Virus record (IMG/VR): IMGVR_UViG_3300034819_000005
Location: 1-58,243 of that record
DNA length: 58,243 nucleotides
DNA from: a virus
Direction: 5' to 3' (one strand)
Below, piece by piece: positions 20,317-28,584 of the stretch; the stretch's first letter is position 1; the number at the start of each line of letters is the position of its first letter. The notes beneath the pieces were generated by a model, which saw nothing but the letters and a program-made list of their open reading frames with translations, was not told where the DNA came from and made no database searches. Made by a program: the position numbers and the translations under genes.

Positions 20317-22062
20317 ATGCTCAACCCATCCCAGGCCGAAGCCTTCCTGAGCAAGTTGCCAATCAGGCATCGGGACACTGGTGTCAACGTCCCCTTCAAA
20401 TTCAACCCCAACCAGCGCATCCTCCAACGCTATGCCCAAGACCTCTACGATGAGGGTAAACCCCTCTGGATCATCCTCCTCAAATCCCGGCGTGTAGGTG
20501 GCTCAGCCTGGTCCGAGGGTATGTTGACCTGCCATTGCCTGGCCAAAGCCCAAGCTGAAGCCCTGATCGTGGCTCACCAGTTCAACTCCAGCAAAGCCCT
20601 GTTCAGCATCCCCAAGGGCATCGTCAGTGGCCTGCCCTTCAAAATCCCCCTGAACAAACAGCACGAGATCGAGTTCCCCCATCCCGAGGGCCAATCCACC
20701 CTTAGGATTGCCACAGCTGGTTCCGTAACCTCTGGCCGTGGCCTGACTCTCTCAGCCCTCCACCTGAGCGAGGCAGCCCATTACCCCGGTGAAGGCAGCT
20801 TCCTCAGTCTAATCCCAGCTGTCAGCCATGACCCTTCCACCATCCTCATCATCGAGTCAACCGCCAACGGTAAGATCGGCCCCGGTGAGAGCTTCTACAA
20901 CTACTGGATGGCAGCCGAGGAGGGCCGCAACCAATTCCTCCCCGTCTTCCTCTGCTGGTTGGATGACCCAGCTTGCTTCCGCCACCCCGACGAAGCCAAA
21001 GATGCCCCCATCGACGCCGAAGAGAAAGAGCTGATAAGGGTGATGAAGCGGAGGGGCGACCACTCCGACGCCCAGATGAAGGGACGGCTGGCCTGGAGGC
21101 GGTGGGCCATTGAAACCCAAGCCCAGGGCTCCCTCCAATACTTCAACCAAGAGTACCCCACCACCCCCGAGGAAGCCTTCATCTCCACCGGCGAGCCAGC
21201 CTTTGAGAAGTCCGAGCTGGCCTATGCTCGCTCCACCGTGGTCAAGCCCCTCATGGAAGGTGGCTTCATCCGCAACCAGCTTGGCATCCCAGTCTTCGAC
21301 CCAGAGGTCGAGGGTGGCTGGCGCATCTACGGAGATGTCGTCAAAGGCGACCACTACTACATTGGCGTAGACTGTGCCCGTGGCGAGGAGATGGGAGAGT
21401 CCGGCCACATGCGCGGCACTGGCGACTTTGCTTCTGCCTGTGTCTGGTGTGGTGAGACCGGCGAACAGGTAGCCAGCCTGGTAGCCAAAATCGGCCCCGA
21501 ATCCATGGCCGACGAGCTAGACAAGGTTGGCCGCTACTACAACAAAGCCATGCTGGCAGTCGAGCTCACCGGCAACCTCGGCCTCTGGACCCAGGCCCGC
21601 CTGCGTGACAAATACAACTACGGCAACCTCTACCACTGGAAGGGCAAAGACGACAAAGTAAAAGGGATGGAGCGCTCCAAATCGCTGGGCTGGGAAACCA
21701 CTGGCCGCACCCGCGATCTCATCTTCTCAGCCTTCCGCACCGCCCTCCGCGAGGAGAGGGCCACCGTTCGGGCCAACAGCCTGCTGGTCCAGATGGAAGC
21801 CGCCAGCCGCCAGGACGGAATGAGGTGGGAAGTTCTGGTTGGCCATGATGACGAGTTAATTGCCGCCATGATCGGCTGGATTGCCCTTGAACAATGGGCC
21901 CCACCCCGTCGCCTGGGTTTCAGCAAACCCAAAGAGAATGAGACTGAACAACTCCCCATCCAGTTCCAGTCCGACCACATCTATGAGCTCAAGCGCCACT
22001 ATGACAAGATCATCAACCTCACCAAAAAGGGTAAACCCAACAACCGACTGGAGGGCATTTAA
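20317..22062 (+). CDS. terL: Terminase large subunit
   Basis: This 581-residue packaging motor has an N-terminal ATPase with a variant Walker A (LKSRRVGGSAWS, about 55-66), a Walker B-like LHLSEAAHYP (148-157) and coupling motif IIESTANG (178-185). The C-terminal RNase H-like nuclease contributes D352 (YIGVDCARG), D370, E416 (LAVELTGN) and a late HDDELIAA. The length and order are normal for the family. It is followed by the portal after three small genes. The packaging mode (pac or cos) is not determinable from the sequence alone. Confidence 0.93.
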   Translation: MLNPSQAEAFLSKLPIRHRDTGVNVPFKFNPNQRILQRYAQDLYDEGKPLWIILLKSRRVGGSAWSEGMLTCHCLAKAQAEALIVAHQFNSSKALFSIPKGIVSGLPFKIPLNKQHEIEFPHPEGQSTLRIATAGSVTSGRGLTLSALHLSEAAHYPGEGSFLSLIPAVSHDPSTILIIESTANGKIGPGESFYNYWMAAEEGRNQFLPVFLCWLDDPACFRHPDEAKDAPIDAEEKELIRVMKRRGDHSDAQMKGRLAWRRWAIETQAQGSLQYFNQEYPTTPEEAFISTGEPAFEKSELAYARSTVVKPLMEGGFIRNQLGIPVFDPEVEGGWRIYGDVVKGDHYYIGVDCARGEEMGESGHMRGTGDFASACVWCGETGEQVASLVAKIGPESMADELDKVGRYYNKAMLAVELTGNLGLWTQARLRDKYNYGNLYHWKGKDDKVKGMERSKSLGWETTGRTRDLIFSAFRTALREERATVRANSLLVQMEAASRQDGMRWEVLVGHDDELIAAMIGWIALEQWAPPRRLGFSKPKENETEQLPIQFQSDHIYELKRHYDKIINLTKKGKPNNRLEGI

Positions 22063-22311
22063 TTGAAGCCAATATCACCCGTCATTCCTGGACTACCTGA
22101 AATAGTCTATGCCAAAGACCAACCAGAGTACCTACCTCTTCCAGCTCATAGATCAGAAGATGGCTGTGTTACTACTCGCTGGAGGTTAACTTGGAAGGAG
22201 CGCCTAAGGCTGTTGGTATTTGGTGACATCTATCTCCAACTCCTTACTTTCAATCAACCTCTCCAGCCCGTAATGCTTCATACCAAACCTCCCGAGGAGT
22301 TCAACAAGTGA
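22063..22311 (+). CDS. Conserved phage hypothetical protein
   Basis: This 82-residue protein resembles a common phage family by its LPLPAHRSEDG...TTRWRLTWKERLRLL...FGDIYLQLLTF...PLQPV pattern. The start is TTG right after the terminase stop, with GGAGG eight bases upstream. Its role between terminase and portal is unknown. Confidence 0.72.
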   Translation: MKPISPVIPGLPEIVYAKDQPEYLPLPAHRSEDGCVTTRWRLTWKERLRLLVFGDIYLQLLTFNQPLQPVMLHTKPPEEFNK

Positions 22312-22724
22312 ACATCACATCATTCCTTGAGAGATGGAACCGGATGGGCAAACAACGCCAACTCATCACTGTCCTGATGTGCCTGCTCAAGCAATCCGGT
22401 AAAACCGAGTTGGCCATCCCCCTCAACATGCTGGATGACATCTCCAGTGGGGAGTCAGTACTGATGATTATGAGTGGGGAAGACCTCGTGTTAAGGTATA
22501 GCCCAGAGCAAACCGAACTGTTAACCATCCAGGAAGGAGCCCCATGGACGGCAAACGCCCCAAGTCCTTACGCGAAATCAGCCAACAGCTCAACCTTGAC
22601 GGACCAGGCTCTGGCCGAGCTGGAGAAGAAGCAGGAGAACGTCCGCAAGGTGCGAGAAGCCGCAGGGAAAATCCGGGGCCGGGGACTGGAGAACCTGACG
22701 GACGACCAGCCCCCCCTGAGCTAA
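22308..22724 (+). CDS. Hypothetical protein with overlapping reading frame
   Basis: This 138-residue protein starts at GTG (GAGGAG upstream) and overlaps the preceding stop. The first about 75 residues look like a real beta-rich domain (GESVLMIMSGEDLVLRYS). The last 60 overlap 22544-23026 in another frame. Between about 22600 and 22720 this frame has the better codon pattern (a coiled-coil DQALAELEKKQENVRKV...), while just before 22600 it looks like the shadow of the other frame. Confidence 0.6.
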   Translation: MNITSFLERWNRMGKQRQLITVLMCLLKQSGKTELAIPLNMLDDISSGESVLMIMSGEDLVLRYSPEQTELLTIQEGAPWTANAPSPYAKSANSSTLTDQALAELEKKQENVRKVREAAGKIRGRGLENLTDDQPPLS

Positions 22725-23026
22725 GCTCAACTGGCTCCCAGCGGTCGCCAGCCGTTGTGCTCAAAGAGATCGGTGAAAGGTTCACCCGCAAGCGGAAGAC
22801 CGACCGCATTGGGAGCTATCGTGGGCTCCAGGAGGACCTCATGAACAACGCCCACCTCCTTGTCCCCTTCGTGGTCAGCCTGAAGGAAGTGCTGGGCACA
22901 ACCATCGACATTGAAGACTTCCTCAAGGGTAGTGAGTCCAACACTGGCCGCTCCCCTGTGGAGGAGATTCAGGCATTCCTCAACTCCATTGGGCCAACCA
23001 CCAAACCTCCTAAGGTGGTCAACTAG
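22544..23026 (+). CDS. Pre-portal protein, frame-switch region
   Basis: This 160-residue protein starts after AAGGAGCCCC with a likely real segment (DGKRPKSLREISQQLNLD). It then passes a Gly/Arg/Pro-rich stretch that looks non-native (22600-22724), before a convincing helical C-terminal domain (VVLKEIGERFTRKRK..., IDIEDFLKGSESN). The natural product may switch frames twice or share the segment with 22308-22724. Function unknown; it sits directly before the portal. Confidence 0.6.
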   Translation: MDGKRPKSLREISQQLNLDGPGSGRAGEEAGERPQGARSRRENPGPGTGEPDGRPAPPELSSTGSQRSPAVVLKEIGERFTRKRKTDRIGSYRGLQEDLMNNAHLLVPFVVSLKEVLGTTIDIEDFLKGSESNTGRSPVEEIQAFLNSIGPTTKPPKVVN

Positions 23027-23028
23027 CC

Positions 23029-24720
23029 ATGGCCATCATAGATCGTGGAGGCAAGAGTAAGAAGTCGGAGCCTGAGGTAGCCGCCAGCAGCATCAGCCAC
23101 CAGATCGACACTCTGGAAGCCCTGGCTGCCAACTACCGTGAGGACCTATTTGGAGCCAACTGGTACCAGGACCTGCGTGAGTTCTACAACCTCACTATCA
23201 ACTCCAGCCTCTACCCATCCTTCCGCCCACCCATTGCCATCCCCCAGTTCCAAACCCTGGCCATCACCGAGGGCAGCGATCTGGCTGACATGGACCCAAA
23301 AATCTACATCACCCAGAAGGACAAGCGGGTAAAGGAGAGGGAAGTAGCACTTCAGTCCGAATGGCGTGACAGCTACATCAACAACCAACTGATGTTGGGA
23401 AGTATCTGGTCCATGCTCAATGGCAATGGCTACATGCAGATTGGCTTTGACCCCTATGCCCGAGGTGGCCAGGGCAAGGTCTGGACCAAGATGCGTGATC
23501 CAGAGACCGTCTTCGTTGACCCAGCCGCCACCTGTGAGGAGGACTGGAACTACCTGATTCTAGTGGATCGAGTCTACCCTGAGGTTGTGCGGGAGCGCTT
23601 CCCCATCACAGGCCGGGCCATCGACGCCCCACCCCCAACCATCCTCCAGCCCGCCGACGAATATCAATCCAGGAGGGCCAGGTTGAGGGTCCTGCCTGGG
23701 CCGATGAGTATTAGGAACCCCATCCAGGAAAAGCCCCAAATGTCATCGGATGGCCGGGTTAGGCTCCGGTATCTGTGGCTCTTTGATGGCCAAACGGTGG
23801 ACATAACCAAGGAAAAAGGTGGCACATCCGTCCAAACTGACAAACTGGTAACCCCCAAGTTCGAGCTCAAGTACCCCAATGGCCGTCTGGTGGTTGAGTG
23901 CGAGGGCCGCATCCTCTACGATGGGGACAACAACCTCCCCCAGCGCTCCTTCGGTCTGGTCCGCATCATGGGTATGCCAGCTCTCAACAGCTTCTATGCC
24001 CCTCCCCCTCTCCGCTTCACCCGTACCCTCCAGACGGTGGCTGAGAAGATGTACACCCAGTTCTTCGAGAATGTGGTTCGCTGCAACAATGGCGTCTGGT
24101 TCATTGAAGAAGCCACCGGCATCTCGGCTGAAGACTTCGGTGGAATCCCCGGTGAGGTTAGGATCATCTCAACCGGCAGCAAGGTACCCGAGTTCAAGGC
24201 CCCCAACGCCCTCCCCAGTCAGCTCCTGGAGATTCCCAAGACCCTCCTAGCCCTCCAGAGGGAGCTGATGGGCTTTACCCCACCCCGCCAAGGCGACCAC
24301 GGGAAAGGCAACATCGGCGTTGACCTATTCGATGCAGCTGTCTTCCAGTCCCAATCCATGACCCGCATGAGGTCCAAGCTGATGGCTGAGTCGGTCTACA
24401 AAATCGCCAAGCAAATGTTCGCCATCATGGCCACCTACTACAAAGACTATGACTACCCCGACTTCAGCAAAGAGTTCGAGATGCGGAAGTGGGAGCGCAT
24501 CACCAAGCCCGAGGACTTCCTCCTCTACCTTGACCCAGCCAGCATCCGCCCCATCAGCCAGGCTGCCATGCAGAAGATGATCCCGGTCCTTAGGAAAGAG
24601 GGGTTGATGGATGCCCGTACGGCCCTGGAGGAGATGGACATCCCCGGCTCCGGTGAAATTGCCGACAACTTGGAGAAGGAACAGGCACTCCAGGCCATCG
24701 CTCGACTGAAGAGGAGATAA
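23029..24720 (+). CDS. Portal protein (P22-like)
   Basis: This 563-residue protein has the length and composition of podoviral portals: an N-terminal region with SSISHQIDTLEALAAN, a wing with IAIPQFQTLAITEGSDL, a stem/clip part MYTQFFENVVRCNNGVWFIE, and the FDAAVFQSQSMTRMR...ESVYKIAKQMFAIM crown-side helices. It is placed directly after terminase and before scaffold and capsid, as expected. It forms the dodecameric DNA entry vertex. Confidence 0.85.
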   Translation: MAIIDRGGKSKKSEPEVAASSISHQIDTLEALAANYREDLFGANWYQDLREFYNLTINSSLYPSFRPPIAIPQFQTLAITEGSDLADMDPKIYITQKDKRVKEREVALQSEWRDSYINNQLMLGSIWSMLNGNGYMQIGFDPYARGGQGKVWTKMRDPETVFVDPAATCEEDWNYLILVDRVYPEVVRERFPITGRAIDAPPPTILQPADEYQSRRARLRVLPGPMSIRNPIQEKPQMSSDGRVRLRYLWLFDGQTVDITKEKGGTSVQTDKLVTPKFELKYPNGRLVVECEGRILYDGDNNLPQRSFGLVRIMGMPALNSFYAPPPLRFTRTLQTVAEKMYTQFFENVVRCNNGVWFIEEATGISAEDFGGIPGEVRIISTGSKVPEFKAPNALPSQLLEIPKTLLALQRELMGFTPPRQGDHGKGNIGVDLFDAAVFQSQSMTRMRSKLMAESVYKIAKQMFAIMATYYKDYDYPDFSKEFEMRKWERITKPEDFLLYLDPASIRPISQAAMQKMIPVLRKEGLMDARTALEEMDIPGSGEIADNLEKEQALQAIARLKRR

Positions 24721-24722
24721 TC

Positions 24723-24935
24723 ATGCTTCCCTGGCTGACTGAGCTAGATAGGTGGGTAGACCTGAAGGACTTCTGCCGCATCTTCAACTACAACTACGAA
24801 GGCACCGCTGTCAACCGCCGCTTGATCAGGAACGGGGCCCTCGCTGAGTTTGGGATGCAAACCTGCTTGGTCATCATCCCCGGCAAGTCCAACTTCCGCA
24901 ATCCCGAGAAGTGGTATATCAGGCTCAATGACTAG
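24723..24935 (+). CDS. Small conserved hypothetical protein
   Basis: This 70-residue protein, WLTELDRWVDLKDFCRIFNY..., follows the portal by two bases, with GAGGAG upstream. It resembles short post-portal proteins of unknown role; no motif. Confidence 0.6.
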   Translation: MLPWLTELDRWVDLKDFCRIFNYNYEGTAVNRRLIRNGALAEFGMQTCLVIIPGKSNFRNPEKWYIRLND

Positions 24936-24977
24936 CACAGGCGTCCGAGCATTGTTGAATAACTCCTTGGGGCCTCT

Positions 24978-25226
24978 ATGGTTAAGGCCATGCTAACTCC
25001 CAAAGTGGAATGGTTAAGCTACCCAACCCACAGCACTGACGGCTGGCGTGAGGTCAAGCTAGCAATAGATGGCCAAGTAGCCAGCTTTGCCGTGCGTGAA
25101 GAGGACTGGTTTCTCCACCCCACCGAGGAAGGGCGCAACGCCATGCTTGTCCGGCAGGCAACTTCCTACCTGGCTGAGTTTGGCGATTTCCGTATGCAAA
25201 AGGAGCTTCCTCAATGTTCCCAATGA
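24978..25226 (+). CDS. Hypothetical protein
   Basis: This 82-residue mixed alpha/beta protein (EVKLAIDGQVASFAVREEDW) has no recognised family. The ribosome site is weak at both in-frame ATGs (24978, 24990). Its end overlaps the start of the basic micro-gene at 25214. Confidence 0.52.
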   Translation: MVKAMLTPKVEWLSYPTHSTDGWREVKLAIDGQVASFAVREEDWFLHPTEEGRNAMLVRQATSYLAEFGDFRMQKELPQCSQ

Positions 25227-25276
25227 ACAGCACTGAGGTTCGCAACCGCAAAAAGCGGCGTCACAAGCGCAAATAG
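25214..25276 (+). CDS. Basic micro-protein A (20 residues)
   Basis: The product is MFPMNSTEVRNRKKRRHKRK, basic in its second half. AGGAG lies eight bases before the ATG and it overlaps the upstream gene by 13 bp. It shares the Lys/Arg-rich end (KRRHKRK) with micro-proteins at 25949, 26529, 30340 and 43455. A role in DNA charge compensation or RNA binding is only a guess. Confidence 0.5.
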   Translation: MFPMNSTEVRNRKKRRHKRK

Positions 25277-25444
25277 TTATTGCGCTACGGTAGCTCTGCC
25301 ATCGGCCCTGCATCCGCAGGAGCTGGGGTTTAGGCCCCAGTCGATCCGATAGGATCGGTCAGAACTGAGCCAGTGGGCAATAGCCTGCTGAAAGCATATG
25401 GCAGGGTGAAAACCCAGGGGAGCCATATGCAAGTATGACTCCCC
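25266..25444 (+). ncRNA. Multi-hairpin structured RNA with a possible pseudoknot
   Basis: In 180 bases without a gene, successive hairpins form: AGCGCAA/TTGCGCT (25266-25286), CCTGC-ATCC-GCAGG (25307-25320), CTGGGG-N6-CCCCAG (25323-25340) and CGATCC-GATA-GGATCG (25342-25357). Then comes a 9-bp stem GCATATGGC/GCCATATGC (25394-25402 with 25422-25430) around a GGGT-GAAA-ACCC tetraloop. The loop bases GGGGA (25417-25421) can pair with TCCCC (25440-25444), giving an H-type pseudoknot or an alternative stem with TTTT behind. It ends just before the next gene's ribosome site, like a riboswitch or translational control element. Confidence 0.6.
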
Positions 25445-25469
25445 ACACTTTTGATAGGAGACTAGAGCA

Positions 25470-25685
25470 ATGCCTCATGACATCAACGGTAACCTGCTGA
25501 AGGTGGGGGATAAAGTAATAATTCCTGCCACTGTTACAGCGGTTCAGGCTGGTGAGGAGTATTGCAACTTGAGTGTTGAATATGATTATTCAATGCCTCC
25601 TTACACCAGTAAAATGAGTGGAACTTTTAATACCAAACAGGTACTGCTGAGCCCAGAACAGGTTTCAGCAGAGGAGATAGCATAA
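25470..25685 (+). CDS. Small SH3-like conserved phage protein
   Basis: This 71-residue beta-rich protein has the pattern DINGNLLKVGDKVIIPATVTAV...EYCNL...TFNTKQVLL, seen in many phages as an uncharacterised small protein. ATAGGAG lies upstream, immediately behind the structured RNA, so it is the likely regulated target. Confidence 0.72.
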   Translation: MPHDINGNLLKVGDKVIIPATVTAVQAGEEYCNLSVEYDYSMPPYTSKMSGTFNTKQVLLSPEQVSAEEIA

Positions 25686-25897
25686 TGCCAAAGGAAATGG
25701 GCAAGAACCCCTACGATGACAACTTCCTGACTCCCATGGCCGAGCGCCGCCGGGGCAATGAACCAGGCCCAGAGCTAATGAGCGTTCCCCTGATCAGCCC
25801 CCCAGACCCTCTTGGCTACCTGAAGACCAAGAGTGCTGGCTCCAACAGTGAGGGCAAACACGCCAATAACAAGAATCGGGCCAAACGGAAAGCCTAG
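25685..25897 (+). CDS. Small basic-ended protein
   Basis: This 70-residue protein has a Pro/Gly-rich N-terminal half and a basic end (NNKNRAKRKA) similar to the micro-proteins. The start overlaps the preceding stop (TAATG), with AGGAG nine bases upstream. It could be a minor capsid or scaffolding-type component; unproven. Confidence 0.6.
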   Translation: MPKEMGKNPYDDNFLTPMAERRRGNEPGPELMSVPLISPPDPLGYLKTKSAGSNSEGKHANNKNRAKRKA

Positions 25898-25906
25898 CTT
25901 CGTTGG

Positions 25907-25928
25907 CTGGATTGCTACTGCAATCCAG
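25907..25928 (+). other. Perfect 9-bp hairpin between small genes
   Basis: CTGGATTGC-TACT-GCAATCCAG is followed by TTGGGAAAGG, so it is not a clear terminator. It sits 20 bases before the next ATG and may stabilise the mRNA 3' or 5' end. Confidence 0.5.
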
Positions 25929-25948
25929 TTGGGAAAGGGACAAAAACA

Positions 25949-26068
25949 ATGGCCAAGAAAATCCACACCAAGCGCAAGGGGCGGATGACCTTCAAGGGAG
26001 CTGCCCTCCGCAAACACCCCAGGGGTAAGGGTGGCAAGCACCGTGGGCGGATGAAAAGGGGTTACTGA
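25949..26068 (+). CDS. Basic micro-protein B (39 residues)
   Basis: The product MAKKIHTKRKGRMTFKGAAL... ends HRGRMKRGY. More than 40% of its residues are Lys/Arg/His. It is coupled to the next gene (TGATG). It resembles a protamine or ribosomal-protein tail in composition; no homology claim is made. Confidence 0.55.
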   Translation: MAKKIHTKRKGRMTFKGAALRKHPRGKGGKHRGRMKRGY

Positions 26069-26529
26069 TGGGATCACCTCCAATGCCGGGTGGTGGTCAG
26101 GGTCCAGTCCAAGGAGCCCTTGCCCGCAAGATCATTGAAAGCCTCAATGCCAGGGGTGTATCCCCCCAGCAACCCGGCCCCTCCGGTACCAACCCTGATG
26201 CCACTGGCGACAGCCTGAGCAAGAGCATGAGTGAGTTGAGGGGGGCTGACCCAGGGATGCTCGCCCGCACCTTCGGGGAGATGAAGAAGCAGATCGTCCA
26301 AGCCCTCCCCCAAGTCGCCTTCGTCGTTCCAGCCGCCACCAAACATCTGGGCAAAATGCTCGAAGGCTGCAATGGCTTCCTCAAAGAGATCGAACAGGCA
26401 GCCAACACTGAAGCTACCGTCAGCAAGGGTGGCAACCTCGGGCACACCGCAGCCATGGGCCAGGAAGCTGAGCCTGGTGGGCAGGGTGGAGCTATGCCAG
26501 CAATGGGTGGCATGGGTGGAGGGATGTAA
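26068..26529 (+). CDS. Hypothetical Gly/Met-rich protein
   Basis: This 153-residue protein has Gly/Pro-rich ends and a helical core (MLARTFGEMKKQIVQALPQV, then KHLGKMLEGCNGFLKEIEQA). The C-terminus reads AMPAMGGMGGGM. It lies before the presumed scaffold and may be an assembly factor. Confidence 0.6.
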   Translation: MGSPPMPGGGQGPVQGALARKIIESLNARGVSPQQPGPSGTNPDATGDSLSKSMSELRGADPGMLARTFGEMKKQIVQALPQVAFVVPAATKHLGKMLEGCNGFLKEIEQAANTEATVSKGGNLGHTAAMGQEAEPGGQGGAMPAMGGMGGGM

Positions 26530-26678
26530 TGGAAAACATGAGAGCCAAGATCAAGGCTGAGGGAGGGAAGCTGGAGCAGGGCAAGGGCCCCCAGCCAAAA
26601 CACCCCCGCCACTCTGGAGCCAAGCTGAAGCGGGGCCACCGGATCAAGAAGCACACCAAAAAAATGAAGAGAGGCTGA
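26529..26678 (+). CDS. Basic micro-protein C (49 residues)
   Basis: The product starts MENMRAKIKAEGGKLEQGKG and ends KRGHRIKKHTKKMKRG. It overlaps the previous stop (TAATG) and ends two bases before the scaffold ATG. Same composition and ending style as the other micro-proteins. Confidence 0.55.
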   Translation: MENMRAKIKAEGGKLEQGKGPQPKHPRHSGAKLKRGHRIKKHTKKMKRG

Positions 26679-26680
26679 CA

Positions 26681-27514
26681 ATGGCTAAAGACACTGGGTT
26701 GGACATCAACAAGCTGTTTAGGGACAAAAAGAACTACGCCGATGACCTGGTAATTGATCTGGGCAACGGTGCCAGCATGAGCCTGGGTGATCTCCGTGCC
26801 TATAACGATGCCATGGGTGGAGACCTGAAGAAGCAGATGCAGGCCGAGAAACAGCTGTTAGAGGCTGAGCGGGGCAAAGTCAACAAGGCTGCCGAGGAGG
26901 TTGCCAACCTCTACCTCCAGCTGGAAGAGAAGCAGAAGACCCTGGGTAACCAGCCCATCAACCGGGGCAAAGATGATGACCCTTTCGCAACCTTAGAGGG
27001 AGACCCCCTCGCCAAGGTCCTCAAAGGTTTCATGGACGAAGTGCGTGGAGAACTAAAATCCACTAGATCAGACCTGGAGAAGGTGGGCAAGAACCTCACC
27101 CAGGCTGGTCGCACCTATATGAACGATCTGGTCCGCAACCAATACGACAGCTTGCGGAAGGACCCCGACTTCAGTGAGGACATGACCCTGGATGGGGTAT
27201 TCGACTATGCCGTCAAACGTGGCTTGAAGCGTGAGGATGGCATCCCTGATGTCCGAGAAGCCTACGACCGCATGATCCAACCCAAGCGCCAGGAGAGGTT
27301 GATCAAAGAGGCCAAAGCCGAGGCCCGCAAGGAGCTGGAGCTGGAGCAGCAGAAGGCCGCCTTCATGCCTCCCCCCGGCAGCTTTGGCCAGCACATCGGC
27401 CCCCGCGATTCCATGAAAGGCGACCCCAAGCAGCCCCCGCGTACCATCCGTGAGGCTGTAGCTCGTGGGGCCAGTGATCCATCCATTTTTGGCTTTAAAG
27501 ACTCCGTCCAGTAG
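26681..27514 (+). CDS. Scaffolding protein
   Basis: This 277-residue, highly charged protein has a long coiled-coil (residues 45-110: QMQAEKQLLEAERGKVNKAA...LQLEEKQKTLG), a second helical half (LKSTRSDLEKVGKNLTQ) and a basic Pro/Gly C-terminus. The position immediately before the capsid gene and the coiled-coil content are typical of phage scaffolds. Confidence 0.7.
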   Translation: MAKDTGLDINKLFRDKKNYADDLVIDLGNGASMSLGDLRAYNDAMGGDLKKQMQAEKQLLEAERGKVNKAAEEVANLYLQLEEKQKTLGNQPINRGKDDDPFATLEGDPLAKVLKGFMDEVRGELKSTRSDLEKVGKNLTQAGRTYMNDLVRNQYDSLRKDPDFSEDMTLDGVFDYAVKRGLKREDGIPDVREAYDRMIQPKRQERLIKEAKAEARKELELEQQKAAFMPPPGSFGQHIGPRDSMKGDPKQPPRTIREAVARGASDPSIFGFKDSVQ

Positions 27515-27523
27515 GCCGGAGAA

Positions 27524-27541
27524 CCGGGGCCTAAGCCCCGG
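27524..27541 (+). promoter_or_regulatory. GC-rich hairpin in the capsid gene leader
   Basis: CCGGGGC-CTAA-GCCCCGG, a 7-bp stem with a 4-base loop, lies 30 bases before the capsid ATG. No T-run follows. It is the same style as hairpins at 25323-25340 and 56836-56876. Confidence 0.55.
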
Positions 27542-27570
27542 AATTACGTAGTAAAAGAGGAGACTCGACC

Positions 27571-28572
27571 ATGCCAGCAGTAACTGCAACTGGAGCCCAA
27601 GGAACAGGACTCGCATCACCCCCGGTCCAGCTCCTCAACACCTCCAACGCCCTTACCAACAAATACATCGCCCCAATCATTGGCGACACCGTGATGATCC
27701 CCTCCCCCATCCTGTGGGCCCTTACCCGTCTGGGCAAGGTCTTCAGTGGTGGTGAGCTGGTCTATCCCATTGTCACCCAGGAAGAGTTGACTGGTGGTGC
27801 CTACTTCGGTGCCCAGCTTCTGGATACCACCGAGGTTGACTCCGTTCAGCCTGCCGACCAGGTGTGGAAGTTCTACCGCCAGACCGTAACTATTCCCATT
27901 ACCGATGTGATCCTCAACCGGGGAATGCACGCAGGTGGGCTGGACCTGATTGCCACCAAGTTCCAGATCGCCACCGCCAGCTTCATGATGAAGTTGAGCC
28001 GGGCCCTCTGGCACACCAGCCCCCAGAACACCACCCTCGACATTGATGACGTGGACGCTTGGATCGGCCAGACCGCCAATACCATTGCCGGAATTGACCG
28101 CTCCCAGGCAGCCAATGCCTTCTGGCAACCCCCGGCCAACCAGGCTGGTGGTGGTGTAGCCCTCTCGCCCCAGGTAGCCGAGCAAGCCTACCAGACCGTA
28201 GTGTTCGCCTATGACGAGCCCGACACCATGGTCATGGACAACACCCGCTTTGCCAACTTCAAGAACAACTTCACCGGCATCATCCGTTTCACCGAGCTGG
28301 ACCAGGACCGGGAAGCACTCCAGGTTGGCTTCCGGTACCACTTCCTGTTCAACAACTGTGTAGTCATGGCTGACCGCTTCACTCCAGCCAACTCTGCCTA
28401 CATCATCAACAGCAAGTACATGTTCCCAGTGTTCCATGAGGCTGACTACTTTACCATTGACCCGTTCATAAAACCTTCAAATCAGCGGATCATCACCTCA
28501 ACCATCTACCTGACCTGGCAGCTCTCGAACGTCAGCCCTAGGATGGGCATCAAGATCGCAAATATTCTGTAA
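27571..28572 (+). CDS. Major capsid protein (HK97-fold type)
   Basis: The 333-residue length, the position after scaffold, and the mix of N-terminal loop, spine-like and beta-rich domains (VYPIVTQEELTGGAYFGAQL; TIPITDVILNRG; RALWHTS) fit a HK97-fold capsid of podoviruses. AGGAG precedes the ATG at 27571. Assigned by context and length more than by diagnostic motifs. Confidence 0.75.
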   Translation: MPAVTATGAQGTGLASPPVQLLNTSNALTNKYIAPIIGDTVMIPSPILWALTRLGKVFSGGELVYPIVTQEELTGGAYFGAQLLDTTEVDSVQPADQVWKFYRQTVTIPITDVILNRGMHAGGLDLIATKFQIATASFMMKLSRALWHTSPQNTTLDIDDVDAWIGQTANTIAGIDRSQAANAFWQPPANQAGGGVALSPQVAEQAYQTVVFAYDEPDTMVMDNTRFANFKNNFTGIIRFTELDQDREALQVGFRYHFLFNNCVVMADRFTPANSAYIINSKYMFPVFHEADYFTIDPFIKPSNQRIITSTIYLTWQLSNVSPRMGIKIANIL

Positions 28573-28584
28573 AGGAGAACCACA

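Noticed and set aside
20317-22062. Integrase or lysogeny module near the packaging genes
   Set aside because: No tyrosine or serine recombinase, excisionase or repressor with recognisable motifs was found anywhere in the window.
27616-28437. Minus-strand frame of 273 codons opposite the capsid gene
   Set aside because: Antisense shadow; Gly/Val/His-rich composition typical of reverse reading, and no start signal.
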